In this document: positions 12,139 through 22,895 of the stretch, in pieces
Layout of the letters: each line of letters begins with the position of its first letter
How positions within the stretch are numbered: position 1 is the stretch's first letter
Origin: Artocarpus heterophyllus
Taxonomy: Eukaryota > Streptophyta > Magnoliopsida > Rosales > Moraceae
Reading direction: 5' to 3'
NCBI GenBank assembly: GCA_025403435.1
Contig: CM046347.1
Location: 27,988,183 to 28,052,182 of the forward strand
DNA: 64,000 nt
Made by a program: the position numbers and the translations under genes
The notes under the pieces: generated by a model
Told to the model about the DNA's origin: nothing
What the model saw: the letters and a program-made list of their open reading frames with translations, nothing else
Database searches by the model: none

Positions 12139-13590
12139 TGATAAGTGTATAATTTGATATATTTTTTATATGATTCTTTCTTATATTTATTTTGTTAGTT
12201 TTTGACTTTTGTTGTGTTTGTTTGTGTTTTGTAGGTGTTTTAATATTAAGGATTGAAAAGTGGAGTACAAATAAAGATTTAAGATGTTTAAAGTCATATA
12301 TATTTATTTGGAACTTATTGAGAGTCAAGGGACAAGATTCGGATGCAAAACAAAGGAAAGAAGAGTCAGAGTCGAGTGTAGTGGATGGCACCCCCATAAG
12401 ATATTTTCCTCACCCCCGCGAGGAGGGATAGAGAAAGCTCATGGCCAGGGATATTTTTCTCGTCCCCACACACTCCTAGGAAGTCTGATCCATAGTGCAA
12501 CGCACATGGCTGCAAGAAAAAGGCCTTGCCCCTATGCATGTTTGCGATTTTCACTCTGTTTTGTACCTAAAAAGAGCCCAAAGTTGCCACCTTTAATCCT
12601 CAAAATACAAACCTATAAATGCCCAACTTTAGAAACACAATTAAGAGGAGTTTTAATCTATTTTTCTTTAGTTTTCTTAGTCTAGGAGATGAAAAAAAAG
12701 AGAAGAGGCTTTGGTGGTGGCTCAAAGATTTTCATCCACACAGAGAATTCTTCAATGCCATAATCATTCTTTTCTTCATTCTTTCTTTTTTTTTTCAACT
12801 ATGTTATTTTAGTTTTATTTTACTTAAAGGGAATTTTAAAATCCTAAACATAATTAAATGACTAATTTCTAAAATTGTTTTCCAATTTTTCAATTGAGAT
12901 TGCTTATATTCTTCAATTTTTACTGTTCATGATTATTTTCTTGTTTTATTTAGGTGTAACTAAATAGGACTTGAAAATATTCTATTGCTAGATTAGGATT
13001 ATTCTAATCATTAGTAGCGAATTGTAGTCATTGATTATGGTCAAGTTTTTGCATTCGAGCTTGTGTGATTGTCACCTTGATCAACCAATCTTTCTCATCT
13101 TAATACTTCCGTTAGATCTAGAGAGCTTGTTCTAGGTTATTTAGTAGAAAGGGGTTTAATAGAGCGCTTGTCTAATTAAATCTATGAACTAAGGAAAGAT
13201 TGGGATAACAGAGCTTGTTGTTATCTACGGTTGATAATTTCGATAGAAAATTGAGAATAATTTTGTGATTAATTGTATTGTTATTGTTTAGTAGAGGCGA
13301 ATGATTTTTTAACCTCTTTTATTATCATTGTTTTATGTTTATTTATTTTATTTTATTTTTTTATTAGCTAATTAAAATCAAACCCCCATCGTTTATTTAG
13401 TTATATTGTGTCTTAAGTTTTAATGTTAATAACTAATTAATTAGACCCAATCTTCTACGAGAATGACTCTTACTCATTACCACACACAATAATGATATTT
13501 TATGTAAAGTTAATTTGGTGCTTCCCTCGAGATATACCAAAGAACAAAGTAGTGAATCCCACTATGGTTGGCACATACTGCTAGAGGAAA
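12139..13590 (+). repeat. probable solo LTR (Athila-like or non-autonomous family)
   Basis: It starts TGATAAGTGTAT and carries the usual features of this LTR type: TTTGTAGGTGTTTT near 12230, a TATA-like CCTATAAATG near 12612, a long T-rich leader, then the phrase 'cttccctcgagatatacc' near 13520 close to the 3' end. No gag or pol follows, so it may be a solo LTR. I could not find a target duplication, so the right boundary is uncertain. The open frames at 12192-12861 look accidental. Confidence 0.4.
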
Positions 13591-14160
13591 AATTTCCTTA
13601 TATGGTCCAAAGTTTGTTCATCAAGTTTTTATATTTTCGAATTTCTATTTTTGGATAAATGCGATTTAATTCAAATTTGGAAAGTTAAATATGAAAACAA
13701 ATGAAATTAGGTAACAACAGCATTTTTTCCTATATCGATAGGAGATTGGAGCCATATGCAAAGAGAATCTCTCTATATATGACACCACATGTAACATAGG
13801 AAAGAGAATATTTTCTCTTTTATTCTTATTAATTATTTGATATTTGAAAATTAAAATAAAAGAAGTTTCTAGAATTAATCTGGCTTCCTATTCTTTATAA
13901 ATAGAGGCTCCTTTATTCATTCTATACACAATTAAGAGTCTTAATTAGATTGCTAAAATTCTACCAGAGTGTCTATGTATGTAGAGAAATAAAGGGAGAA
14001 GAAAAAGCGCTCTTCATCCTAAGACCTCTTTTGCTTGAGATTAGTGGGTAACAAAAGTAAGCGAGTGAACTAGGCGAGGAGGACGATAGTTTCATTTTTG
14101 AGAGCACTTTTCTAGATAGAAGATTTTGATCTCCTTTTATTAACCGGGTAAGCGATTGTA
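13591..14160 (+). repeat. probable diverged copia-type LTR, second part
   Basis: A TATA box CTTTATAAATAGAGG (13893-13907) is followed by a leader similar in layout to the copia LTRs of this window ('aattaagagtcttaatta'). I infer the promoter half of the LTR whose first part lies at 11081-12138. Confidence 0.3.
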
Positions 14161-16014
14161 TATATATATTTAGCGTTAAATTAATATAATTTATAGCATC
14201 TTTTATAAAAGTTTTGAGAAAATTTTTGTTATATACGTTCCATACAGTAACTACGTTTTTGTTATTTTCCTCAAAATCATTTTTGAAATCTAACAGTAAC
14301 TACTAATAGACGAATAAATATTATTCAATTACGCAAAATATAGAAAATGAAAAACAAAATACTCACCTAACCTGCTTAGAAAAGAAAAAAAAAAAGATGT
14401 TCAAATTAGAAATTAGAAGACATATCTACACAAGCCAATAAGCAAGTAAGTAACTAAAAAACATTTAAAAAAATAAATAAGAAGTAAACAACTAATTAAG
14501 CAGGTGCAAACAAGCAAGCAATTAAGTAAAAGCAAATTTCACTTGGGAAAAGCATTATCGCCTCTTCTATATGTGTGTGTATATATATATATACTGGAAA
14601 GAGGAACGTGCCTAAGGCACATTCCCAAATAGCAATTTTTTAATTTCTTATGTATTCCTTTTTAAAAAAAAAATCTTAAATTATAAGGATGTTATCAGTA
14701 ATTTAGTATAAAAGCAATTTTTTCTAATCATTTGTCATTGTAAAATTATATAGACAAGTAGTTGTTCTAATTTAACTTGTATTTGGAGTAGAACTCGAAC
14801 ATGTATAGAGACAACTATTGATTCAATATAAGAACTCAATTAGTTTAAAAACATAGTAAAATTTTGAAATAATTGTATACATTTATTAGAAAGTCGTGAA
14901 ATTTTATAACATATATAAAATAATGGTTAAACAAAAATCACTAAATTTATATTACATACAATCGTGGTTGAAAAAAGTTAACTAAAATAAATGCATTTTC
15001 TCTGGTTGTATATTTAATGGGTACATTTAAAAAATTTAAAAAATGAGAGAGTACATTTTTTTATTAAAAAAAAGTTGATGAAAAAAAAAAAGCTAGCAAG
15101 TAAATAAGGAAGCAAGAAGTTGAAGTATAAATTTGTCCTTTAGTGATTAAAGAGCAATTTTGTCCTCTAGTGGATTGCCACTTCCTTATTATCTTATAAA
15201 TATAAGAGACAAGAGTAGATTTTTGTTTCACTCAAATGAAACGGCGGCTTTAATATGTGGCCAGCTTACACTTCATGCAGAGGCACATGTGGCCGTCGAT
15301 AAAAAGAGAGGAAAAGATGGAGAGAGAAGGAGGTCGTGAAATTCAAAAGAGAATTGCATAAATATAGGTAAACTTGGATTACATAATAATAGTTGGTACC
15401 AATTGTTAATCTTAAGTTAATTTGCATGAATCTCGCTTTCACCTACGATACTACGCTAATGTTAGCAAAATTGGTCGTTCTGTCACCAAACCGTCAAATG
15501 ATGAGTGAGAACCTTCACGTGACCTTCACATGCTACTATTCATATGGTATGTATCTATTTGCATTTGTACGGAACTAAATAAACCTCTAGTCTTGGATCT
15601 TTCCCAAGTACAATACATTATCGTTGATCCTAATTGTTCATGAATCCATGAACGCGCATAAATTTGCCCCCACATGCTTGGGTGTCCAGCCACGTATATA
15701 AATTCGCAACAAGATTCAAAGAAAAAGTCAAACTGAAAAAAGGGCTTTGACAACCAAGTACCACCATCATTACCAACCGCGCGCGCAAAATCTCCTCACA
15801 AACGTCAAAGGTCACCTCAATCTCCTCCTTTTCAACACCCATTTTACGATGCAAAATTATGTCTCTGTCATAATCATCATTACCTATATTTTTCTTCCCT
15901 TTCCCGCTTGCCAATTCCTAACACCAAAGAACTCTCGTGAACCTAAGATGATATTATATACATGTATACGTGTATTTATTAATGTGTGAATTTTATATCA
16001 TAACCACGTGGATT
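14161..16014. other. AT-rich intergenic DNA upstream of the receptor-like gene
   Basis: It contains a TG/TA microsatellite at 14570-14594, an A-rich region to about 15100 and, from 15180, more balanced sequence with promoter-like words: a CACGTG G-box at 15517-15522, W-box-like TTTGAC at 15746 and a TATA box (TATATAAAT) near 15695. One short open frame is listed separately. There is no recognisable protein domain. Confidence 0.5.
15849..15989 (+). CDS. possible small secreted-type peptide or truncated first exon
   Basis: A 46-codon frame begins with ATG about 150 bp downstream of a TATATAAAT motif. Its N-terminus is strongly hydrophobic (residues 5-20, with a VSVIIIITYIFLPF stretch) and ends in PAC, like a signal peptide. 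I recognise no family. It could be the worn first exon of a second receptor-like gene, a small peptide gene or chance. The frame also stays open upstream of this ATG to 15747; I prefer the 15849 start because of the signal-like segment. Confidence 0.2.
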   Translation: MQNYVSVIIIITYIFLPFPACQFLTPKNSREPKMILYTCIRVFINV

Positions 16015-16947
16015 AGGTATGATCATCACAACCATATTCGTTGTTTTCTTTTTTAAAGTAATCAAAATTGTTTTTAACCTTTTCCTTTTTCAATATACAG
16101 TCAATGATCATTTCTTGATCAATATACATGAACTCATATTTATTTGCTTGGATGAAAAGGCGTGTTGAATGACTTATACAATAGACCATCCTACACAAAC
16201 AAAAAGCCAAACTTGGAAGAGAAAAAAAAGATTTAAGCAATCGTGACGTGCCATTAATTATGGATATGACAATAGGTCTCTAAAATATTCTTCACACAAA
16301 ATCACTTTCCTTCACACAAGATCACTTAGGTATGATCATCACAACCATATTGTTTTCTTTAAAGTAATCAAAATTATTTTTAACCTTTTCCTTTTTTAAT
16401 ATACAGTCAACAATCATTTCTTGATCAATATACTTGACCTCATATTTATTTGTTTGGATGGAAAGGCATGTTGAATGACTTATACAATAGGCCATCCTAC
16501 ACAAACAAAGAGTCAAACTTGGAAGAGAAAAAAAAGATTTAAGCAATCGTGACGTGCCATAATTATGGATATGACAATAGGTCTCTAAAATTTCTTCGTC
16601 CTTAATTCTTCACACAAAATCACTTTCCTTCACACAAAATCACTTAAGTATGATCATCACAACCATATTCGTTGTTTTCTTTAAAGTAATCAAAATTATT
16701 TTTAACCTTTTCCTTTTTTAATATACAGTCAACAATCATTTCTTGATCAATATACATGAACTCATATTTATTTGCTTGGATGGAAGGGCGTCGTTGAATG
16801 ACTTATACAATAGACCATCCTACACAAACAAAAAGTAAAACTTTGAAGAGAAAAAAAAAATTAAGTAATTGTGACGTGCCATTAATTATGGATATGATAA
16901 TAGGTCTCTAAAATTTCTTCGTCCTTAATTCTTCACACAAAATCACT
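16015..16947. repeat. three tandem copies of a 304-318 bp unit
   Basis: Copies start at 16015, 16328 and 16646, each with a(a/g)GTATGATCATCACAAC, and run to about 16947. They are highly similar, with small indels (for example tttttt versus ttt before AAAGTAATC). The third copy ends about 130 bp before the first ATG of the receptor-like gene. Minus-strand frames of about 75 codons in each copy are shared because the copies are homologous and show no domain. The block could be a duplicated promoter segment. Confidence 0.92.
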
Positions 16948-17077
16948 GTCCTTGAATTCAATTTCTTTCCCCACAAATTGTCTTCGATTTCATCATTTTT
17001 TTATCCACTTAAACAGCCATTGCCCAACTCACGAACCCCCACAGAATATCTCAGTTCATCAATCTCTTTACCGGAAA

Positions 17078-17112
17078 ATGAATAACCGAAACTTGATCAC
17101 ATCGTCTCCTTT
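17078..17112 (+). pseudogene. LRK10L-type receptor kinase: 5' end before the Gypsy1 insertion
   Basis: A CT-rich leader is followed by an ATG at 17078-17080. Across the Gypsy1 insertion (target duplication ccttt at 17108-17112 and 26153-26157) the sequence continues at 26158. In the frame used by the downstream ectodomain, the last codons here encode HIVSF and continue into LVLLHFAFLLF, which looks like a signal peptide core. That frame has a TAA at 17083-17085, while the ATG is in another frame. A one-base shift therefore separates start codon and domain, in addition to the insertion. Confidence 0.6.
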
Positions 17113-19259
17113 TGTAACGTCCCGAAATTTATTTAATATTAATATAATGTAAATGATGAATTAGTGTACCATAATTAAAGTTTTAACTTTAATTAGATTA
17201 TTTGGTTGGATTTTTAGTTTTTGGTTGTTTTGTTAAATTGATGTGTTCAAAAGATTTCTTATTGATTTAAAATGATGTTTTGAGTTTTAAAACACAACAA
17301 TTTGTAAAATGTTAAAAATACTCCGTTTTACAAAACCGTGGGCGGCACATAGTTTTCGCACAGTAAAACCGCCCACCGATTTTCTCTATTTATTTCTCTT
17401 TCTTCCCTCTCTCTCCTCACTTCCACGCCAATCTCTCTCTCTCTTCCTCTTGATATCTCTCGGCAGCCTCTCTCTCTCTCAATCTCTCTCTAAAAATTTT
17501 GAAACCACATTCGAATCCAAGCTTCGGAACAGCAAGGAGGAAGCTCGGGGACGTGATTCGGCGACCGAGAACGCGGATTGAAGCTTCGATTCGAGGTTAG
17601 ATTCGAAATTTCTAAACTTTTAACAAAATTTTCGATTTTGTGTGTTTTTGAAATCTAAGTTTGTTTTAGCTTAGAAAACCGTGGATTTGTGTTAAATGAG
17701 CTTAGAACAACTAGAATCTAAACCTAGATTGAAGAAAAACGGATTGGATTCAAGATTTTCATTTTTCTCATTTTCGGATTTTTGAGGATTTTGAGTTTAA
17801 ATGTTGTTTAAATGATTCCAAACATGTTCTAGAATGTTTTTCTATCAACTATAGTTGTTTTTCATGCCTGGGATTTGAGAAAAACAGGTTAGAAACAAGA
17901 TTTGGATTTTGGGGATCGAGAAACCCGTGACTGGGATTTCTGGGTTTTCCCAGTTCGGCAGGCCGAAGTTCACGTTCGGCAGGCCGGAGTGATGATCGGC
18001 AGGCCGGTGTTCTTCCGACCGGCAGGCCGAATCTGGGGAAATGTTCGGCAGGCCGAACCTTGTTTCCGGCAGGCCGAACTGTGCAGTTCGGCAGGCCGAA
18101 GCAGGGCGTCCGGCAGGCCGACCGAGGCATGGAAAATTTTGTGATTTTTACCTGTTTTCACTATTTTGAACCCTGATTTAAATCCCAACCTTATAGGATG
18201 ATTTTAATGATACAAATGGCACACTAGGACATCATGAAATGATTTAGTAACATAGAATGTCTCGAACTAGATATTGATTGACTTAGTTTGTATCTAGGAC
18301 TGTTCGTGGTTCCGTGGAGCTAACGTATAGCGGACCGGGATTACGGTGTGGGGTACCGGCACGAGTACTGAGGTAGGACTTCTATCCTATTTCTTTGGTA
18401 GCCTGGTTTTGAAATGATTTGGCTTTGAAAAGGATTTCTATCAAAATGTTTTCAACGGTTGTTTGAAAATGGTTTTATCGGTTATATTTTTGTATACCGT
18501 GACATGAAATGAATTTCATAATGAATGTAATTGACAACACTCGGTAATTGGGTTTTGAATGATAATGATAATAAACACATAGGCATGATGCCATATCAGA
18601 GATCGGGTCGTGATCGACCTTGGGGGCAGGTCCCGAAACCCAGCTGGGCCACTACGGTGGTGATATCATGGTTTGCCTAGGTAAAAGTAAACTGGTGTTT
18701 TGATTTGACGAGTAGACTGTTCTGTGTCAGAACGGTTCTACTCAATTTATTTATTTATTTATTTCAGTTCCTTTTCTGTATAACTCCTGATAATGTTATG
18801 TTTCTTTGCATTAAATTATTTTATAAAACTTAGTCCTACTGAGCCTTTCGCTCACGTTTTATCTGTTTTAAAATTCCCCCCTTCTAGGTGGTTTCCTATT
18901 TAGGTTTGGAGAAGATTCTTCGGACCGAACTCAGGAGCAATAGGAGAAATTATCTATATTCTGTATTTATTAATCAAGGCATGTAAGACTTAACTTTATT
19001 TGTACTTGGACTGTAATTGTATTTGTGATATTGTCAGATCCATGTGTGTGCACAAGTTGTGGGTTGTGGAACCCATATTCGCGGTTTTTATTCAATTATT
19101 ATTACTTGCTAAATATTTTTAAATTCTTTATCAAATGTGGTGGAAAAATCTCTTTATTTCTTGCTTAATTGGATTTTTAAACCCTTAATTTCAATTAAAT
19201 TCTCTTTTAATTAATCTAAATATTCCGCCACGTCACCTCCCGTACTCCGGGGCGTGACA
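17113..19259 (+). repeat. Gypsy1 5' LTR
   Basis: It starts TGTAACGTCCCGAAA and ends GGGGCGTGACA. It contains a CT-rich stretch (17370-17500), an eight-unit palindromic array (17954-18122) and a TTTA run near 18745. The open frames inside (17309-17581, 17902-18144 and antisense frames across the array) are repeated in the 3' LTR and are not genes. Confidence 0.96.
17954..18122 (+). repeat. eight-unit palindromic array in Gypsy1 5' LTR
   Basis: Units of 14 bp start at 17954, 17975, 17995, 18018, 18044, 18065, 18087 and 18109. The consensus is TTCGGC-AG-GCCGAA, with inverted halves around an AG centre. The core GGCAGGCC is identical in all eight; outer bases vary (TTC, ATC, ACC, TCC). Start-to-start distances of 20-26 bp and unrelated spacers show it is not a simple head-to-tail satellite. 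Confidence 0.95.
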
Positions 19260-19262
19260 GAA

Positions 19263-19274
19263 TGGTATCAGAGC
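19263..19274 (+). other. primer binding site of Gypsy1 (initiator Met tRNA)
   Basis: TGGTATCAGAGC lies three bases after the 5' LTR and is complementary to the 3' end of plant initiator Met tRNA, the primer commonly used by chromoviruses. Confidence 0.92.
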
Positions 19275-19364
19275 TCAAGGTTATGAACCTTGGGAATTGT
19301 GCACACATAGGTTTGACAATGAAATACCTCTGACAGTCCAAATTTTGTTTTCAGAAGTGAGAGA

Positions 19365-22300
19365 ATGGCACCTAGACGTCGTTCGACAGCTGACGCCGAG
19401 TTCGGAAATGATGAGGGCCTGATGAGGTCTATGATTGCGGCTTTCCGACAGATGGCAGCCAGGACTAGACCGGAAGACTCCAGTGTTGGTAGTCGGCATA
19501 CTTTCTTTAAGGAATTTCGGCGGGCGTCTATTCCGACTTTTGATGGCAATGGGGATCCGCAATTAGCAGAGTATTGGTTGGATTCGATCTTGAAGCATCT
19601 TGATACCCTTGGTGTGCCTGAGGAGTATCGTGTGGAGTTTGCGGCGTATAAGCTCGAGGGTGGCGCTAACACCTGGTGGAAACAAACTAAGCGTCTGGAG
19701 CGCGGTGGCGATATCGGTTGGGACAAGTTCGAGGATCTGTTCTATGATCGGTATTTTCCGCAGGGATATAGAGATCAGAAAGCAGCTGAGTTTTATAGAT
19801 TGCAGCAGGGTGATCTATCAGTTCGGGAGTATGAGGCAAAGTTTAGCGAGTTGGCTAGGTTTGCTCCATCAGCTGTGGCATCGGAGCGCGAGAAATGCAT
19901 CAAGTTTCAGGAAGGACTCAAGGCTCCTATTCGACGGCAGTTGGTTGCTCTACGGCTTAGGAGTTTCGGAGAGCTTGTGTCGTCGGCGATCTCCGTGGAG
20001 AATGATTACGTGCAGTATTGTGAGGATCGAGCCAAGGCTTCAGCAGGACCGCAGAGGAGTGGCAGGAAGAGCACCAGTAGTCGTCCAGCTCCGGGGAAAG
20101 GCAAGCAAGGCGGTGCGACCAGTGGCAGCAACAGTTCGTCTGGCAGCGGGCGCAGCAACCCCTACAGCTTTCATTGTCATTTCTGTCAGCAGCCCGGACA
20201 CATCAAGAGGAATTGCCCGATCAGGAGTGCTCGTCTTGGATCGCAGACCGGGGAGGATGCCAGTCGTTCGTCTCAGCCTCAGCCTCAGACCCTACCTCCG
20301 CCTCCGCAGTACCCGCAGTTGCAGTATCCGCAGTTTTCTCCTCAGCAATTCTCATATCCAGCACGGGGACAGCAGCCGCAGTATTTTCAGCGCAGTGTTC
20401 CTCAGTATAGAGCACCGAGTACAGGTAGTGTGCAGTCGTCTCCATCTCAGCAGTATCGGCCGAGTAATGCAGGACCCAGCAATGTCGGTAGAGGAAAAGG
20501 GAAGGCGCCAGTGCAGGTTCATGCAATGGCATCTGGAGGGTCAGATTCTCAGATTGGTAACGCGGTTGTCGATGGTATGGTTTTGGTTTCTAGATCTCTA
20601 GCTCGCGTTTTATTTGATACCGGTGCCTCTCATTCTCTCATTTCGAGTTCCTTTGTACATGCCTTGGGATTAGAAGTAGAAGAGTTTAAGGAACCCCTAG
20701 TTATAATTTCTCCCTTGGGGCGGGTGTGTGTGAATTGTATGTGTAAATCATGTAAAATAAAGATTGGGGATGAGATTTTGAAAAGTGATTTGATTATACT
20801 CCCCATGAGTTCCTATGATGTGATTTTAGGGATGGACTGGTTGTCCAGGTATAGTGCAGTTGTGGACTGCCAACTTAGAAAAGTGACCCTAGTGTCTGAT
20901 AGGGGGACGTTAATCACTTACCAGGGTGGTGGTGATTGGCTAATGAGCGAGCGTCTTATGAAGTCATGTCTAGGAGGGCGAAGGAATCTAGATTGTTTTG
21001 CTTTTCTTGCCAATCTAGATTGCGAGCCCTATGTTTCGAGTAGTGGTGTAGCGATTCCGGTGGTTGGTGAGTTCGAGGATGTATTCCCCGACGAGTTATC
21101 AGGGTTACCACCGCATCGGGAAATTGAGTTTGGTATCGAGTTGTTTCCAGGGACATCACCGATTTCTATGGCACCTTACCGGATGGCGCCGGCAGAAATG
21201 AAGGAATTGAGGAAGCAACTTCAGGAGCTTGCTGATAAAGGATATATTCGGAATAGCACATCTCCGTGGGGAGCACCAGTTTTGTTCGCTAAGAAGCACG
21301 ATGGGACTCTCAGGTTATGTGTGGATTATCGGCAGCTGAATCGTGTTACGGTGAAGAACAAGTATCCTTTGCCTAGGATTGATGAGCTATTTGATCAGTT
21401 GGGAGGTTCGCGATACTTCTCGAAGATTGATTTACGGTTAGGTTATCATCAGCTCAGAATCAAAGAAGAGGACATTCCCAAGACAGCTTTTAGGACTCGG
21501 TATGGGCACTTCGAGTTTCTGGTTATGTCTTTCGGGTTGACGAATGCTCCGGCAGCTTTTATGGATTTGATGAACAGGATATTTAGGCCGTATCTGGATC
21601 AGTTTGTGATCGTGTTCATCGATGATATTCTTGTGTATTCTAAGACATGGGAGGAGCATGAGCAGCATCTTCGGATCGTGCTTCAGACTCTGCGGGAGCA
21701 CCAGTTGTATGCTAAGAGGGAAAAGTGTGAGTTCTGGTTGACCGAGGTCAAATTTCTGGGTCATGTCATCTCGGAGCATGGTATTTCAGTGGATCCGTCC
21801 AAGATTGAAGCTATATTGGAGTGGGAACGACCAAGGAATGTAGCGGAGATTCGCAGCTTCTTAGGTCTTGCTGGATATTACAGGAAATTTGTAAAGGACT
21901 TTTCGAAGATTGTAGCTCCGTTGACGAGGTTGATCAAGAAAAACGTCAGGTTTGAGTGGGATAAAGACTGTGAGTCTGCTTTTCAGGAATTGAAGAACCG
22001 ATTGACTTCAGCTCCAGTATTAGTTATTCCTAGTAGTGACGAGCCGTATGAGGTTTATGCTGATGCTTCAGGGCGCGGACTTGGATGCGTGTTGATGCAG
22101 CATGGACGTGTGGTTGCGTACGGATCGAGACAGCTACGACCTCACGAGCGAAATTATCCTACTCACGATTTAGAGCTTGCAGCGGTGATCTACGCGCTGA
22201 AGATTTGGAGATGTTACTTGTATGGAGCATCGTTTCAGGTCTTCTCCGATCATAAGAGTTTGAGGCATTTGTTCACTCAGAGGGATCTCAATCTGAGGCA

Positions 22301-22895
22301 GCGCAGATGGGTGGAATACATGGAGGATTATGATTTCGCGTTGCAGTATCATCCCGGGAAAGCTAATGTGGTCGCGGACGCGCTTAGCAGGAGGTCTTCA
22401 GGGATTCTCGCTTGTTTGATTTTTGAGGACTGGAGCAGGGATGCGACAGTGAGTGAGTATCGGCTACAGTATCATGAAGACGATGATCGAGTTTTGTTGT
22501 ATCATGTGGAAGCGACTCCAGCTCTTGTTCGGAGGGTGAAGCAAGGTCAGTGGCAGGATCGACATTTGCAGGGGATTTGGTCGCGGATTCAGAACGGGGA
22601 GCAGTTCGAGGAATGGAGCGTGCATGCAGATGGATCGTTGTACTTCCGGGAGCGTCTTGCAGTTCCAGTTATCGCCGAGGTGACGAAAGCCGTTCTAGAC
22701 GAAGCTCATAGGTCTCAGTTCGCTATTCATCCGGGAAGCACCAAGATGTATCGTGATTTAAAGAGGCACTATTGGTGGAGAGGCATGAAGAAAGATGTTC
22801 GCGAGTACGTGGCCAAGTGTTCGACGTGTCTTCAGGTGAAAGCTGAGCATCAGAAGCCTGCAGGTCAGCTTCAGCCGCTTCCTATTCCAGGGTGA
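19365..22895 (+). CDS. Gypsy1 gag-pol, part before the in-frame stop (gag, PR, RT, RNase H, INT zinc domain)
   Basis: A frame of 1176 codons. Gag occupies about residues 1-240, with retrotransposon-gag hallmarks (YWLDSI, ANTWWK, FYDRYFP). A CCHC knuckle (C271, C274, H279, C284) is followed by a Pro/Gln-rich linker. The protease has LFDTGAS (D418). Reverse transcriptase runs about 560-850 with catalytic FIDD at 751-754. RNase H has D900, E937 and D962. The HHCC zinc domain of integrase ends the frame. It stops at TGA 22893-22895, where relatives have a Trp codon before KWEH; TGG to TGA is one change. RT position 692 is Leu in the motif DLRSGYHQ. The frame continues unbroken after the stop. The start is the first ATG after the primer site and opens a typical gag. 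Confidence 0.93.
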   Translation: MAPRRRSTADAEFGNDEGLMRSMIAAFRQMAARTRPEDSSVGSRHTFFKEFRRASIPTFDGNGDPQLAEYWLDSILKHLDTLGVPEEYRVEFAAYKLEGGANTWWKQTKRLERGGDIGWDKFEDLFYDRYFPQGYRDQKAAEFYRLQQGDLSVREYEAKFSELARFAPSAVASEREKCIKFQEGLKAPIRRQLVALRLRSFGELVSSAISVENDYVQYCEDRAKASAGPQRSGRKSTSSRPAPGKGKQGGATSGSNSSSGSGRSNPYSFHCHFCQQPGHIKRNCPIRSARLGSQTGEDASRSSQPQPQTLPPPPQYPQLQYPQFSPQQFSYPARGQQPQYFQRSVPQYRAPSTGSVQSSPSQQYRPSNAGPSNVGRGKGKAPVQVHAMASGGSDSQIGNAVVDGMVLVSRSLARVLFDTGASHSLISSSFVHALGLEVEEFKEPLVIISPLGRVCVNCMCKSCKIKIGDEILKSDLIILPMSSYDVILGMDWLSRYSAVVDCQLRKVTLVSDRGTLITYQGGGDWLMSERLMKSCLGGRRNLDCFAFLANLDCEPYVSSSGVAIPVVGEFEDVFPDELSGLPPHREIEFGIELFPGTSPISMAPYRMAPAEMKELRKQLQELADKGYIRNSTSPWGAPVLFAKKHDGTLRLCVDYRQLNRVTVKNKYPLPRIDELFDQLGGSRYFSKIDLRLGYHQLRIKEEDIPKTAFRTRYGHFEFLVMSFGLTNAPAAFMDLMNRIFRPYLDQFVIVFIDDILVYSKTWEEHEQHLRIVLQTLREHQLYAKREKCEFWLTEVKFLGHVISEHGISVDPSKIEAILEWERPRNVAEIRSFLGLAGYYRKFVKDFSKIVAPLTRLIKKNVRFEWDKDCESAFQELKNRLTSAPVLVIPSSDEPYEVYADASGRGLGCVLMQHGRVVAYGSRQLRPHERNYPTHDLELAAVIYALKIWRCYLYGASFQVFSDHKSLRHLFTQRDLNLRQRRWVEYMEDYDFALQYHPGKANVVADALSRRSSGILACLIFEDWSRDATVSEYRLQYHEDDDRVLLYHVEATPALVRRVKQGQWQDRHLQGIWSRIQNGEQFEEWSVHADGSLYFRERLAVPVIAEVTKAVLDEAHRSQFAIHPGSTKMYRDLKRHYWWRGMKKDVREYVAKCSTCLQVKAEHQKPAGQLQPLPIPG

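Noticed and set aside
12192..12861. Overlapping frames of 79-133 codons in the LTR-like block.
   Set aside because: They overlap in several frames, contain low-complexity Phe/Leu stretches and match LTR layout rather than a gene.
16013..16546. Paired minus-strand frames starting MLKSFFSLPSL.
   Set aside because: They are identical because the tandem units are identical; there is no domain and the third unit breaks the frame.
17309..17581. A 90-codon frame in the Gypsy1 LTR with a Leu/Ser-rich N-terminus resembling a signal peptide (also at 24202-24474).
   Set aside because: The Ser/Leu pattern comes from CT-microsatellite-like DNA in the LTR; it is present in both LTRs and has no known domain.
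17902..18144. Open frames across the palindromic array, rich in RPAG/RQAE repeats on both strands.
   Set aside because: They result from the repeated GGCAGGCC unit being read in different frames; spacers are not codon-sized and no start context is convincing.
19600..20601. A 333-codon frame overlapping Gypsy1 gag.
   Set aside because: It is a shadow of the gag frame in high-GC sequence; the gag frame has clear domains and this one has none.
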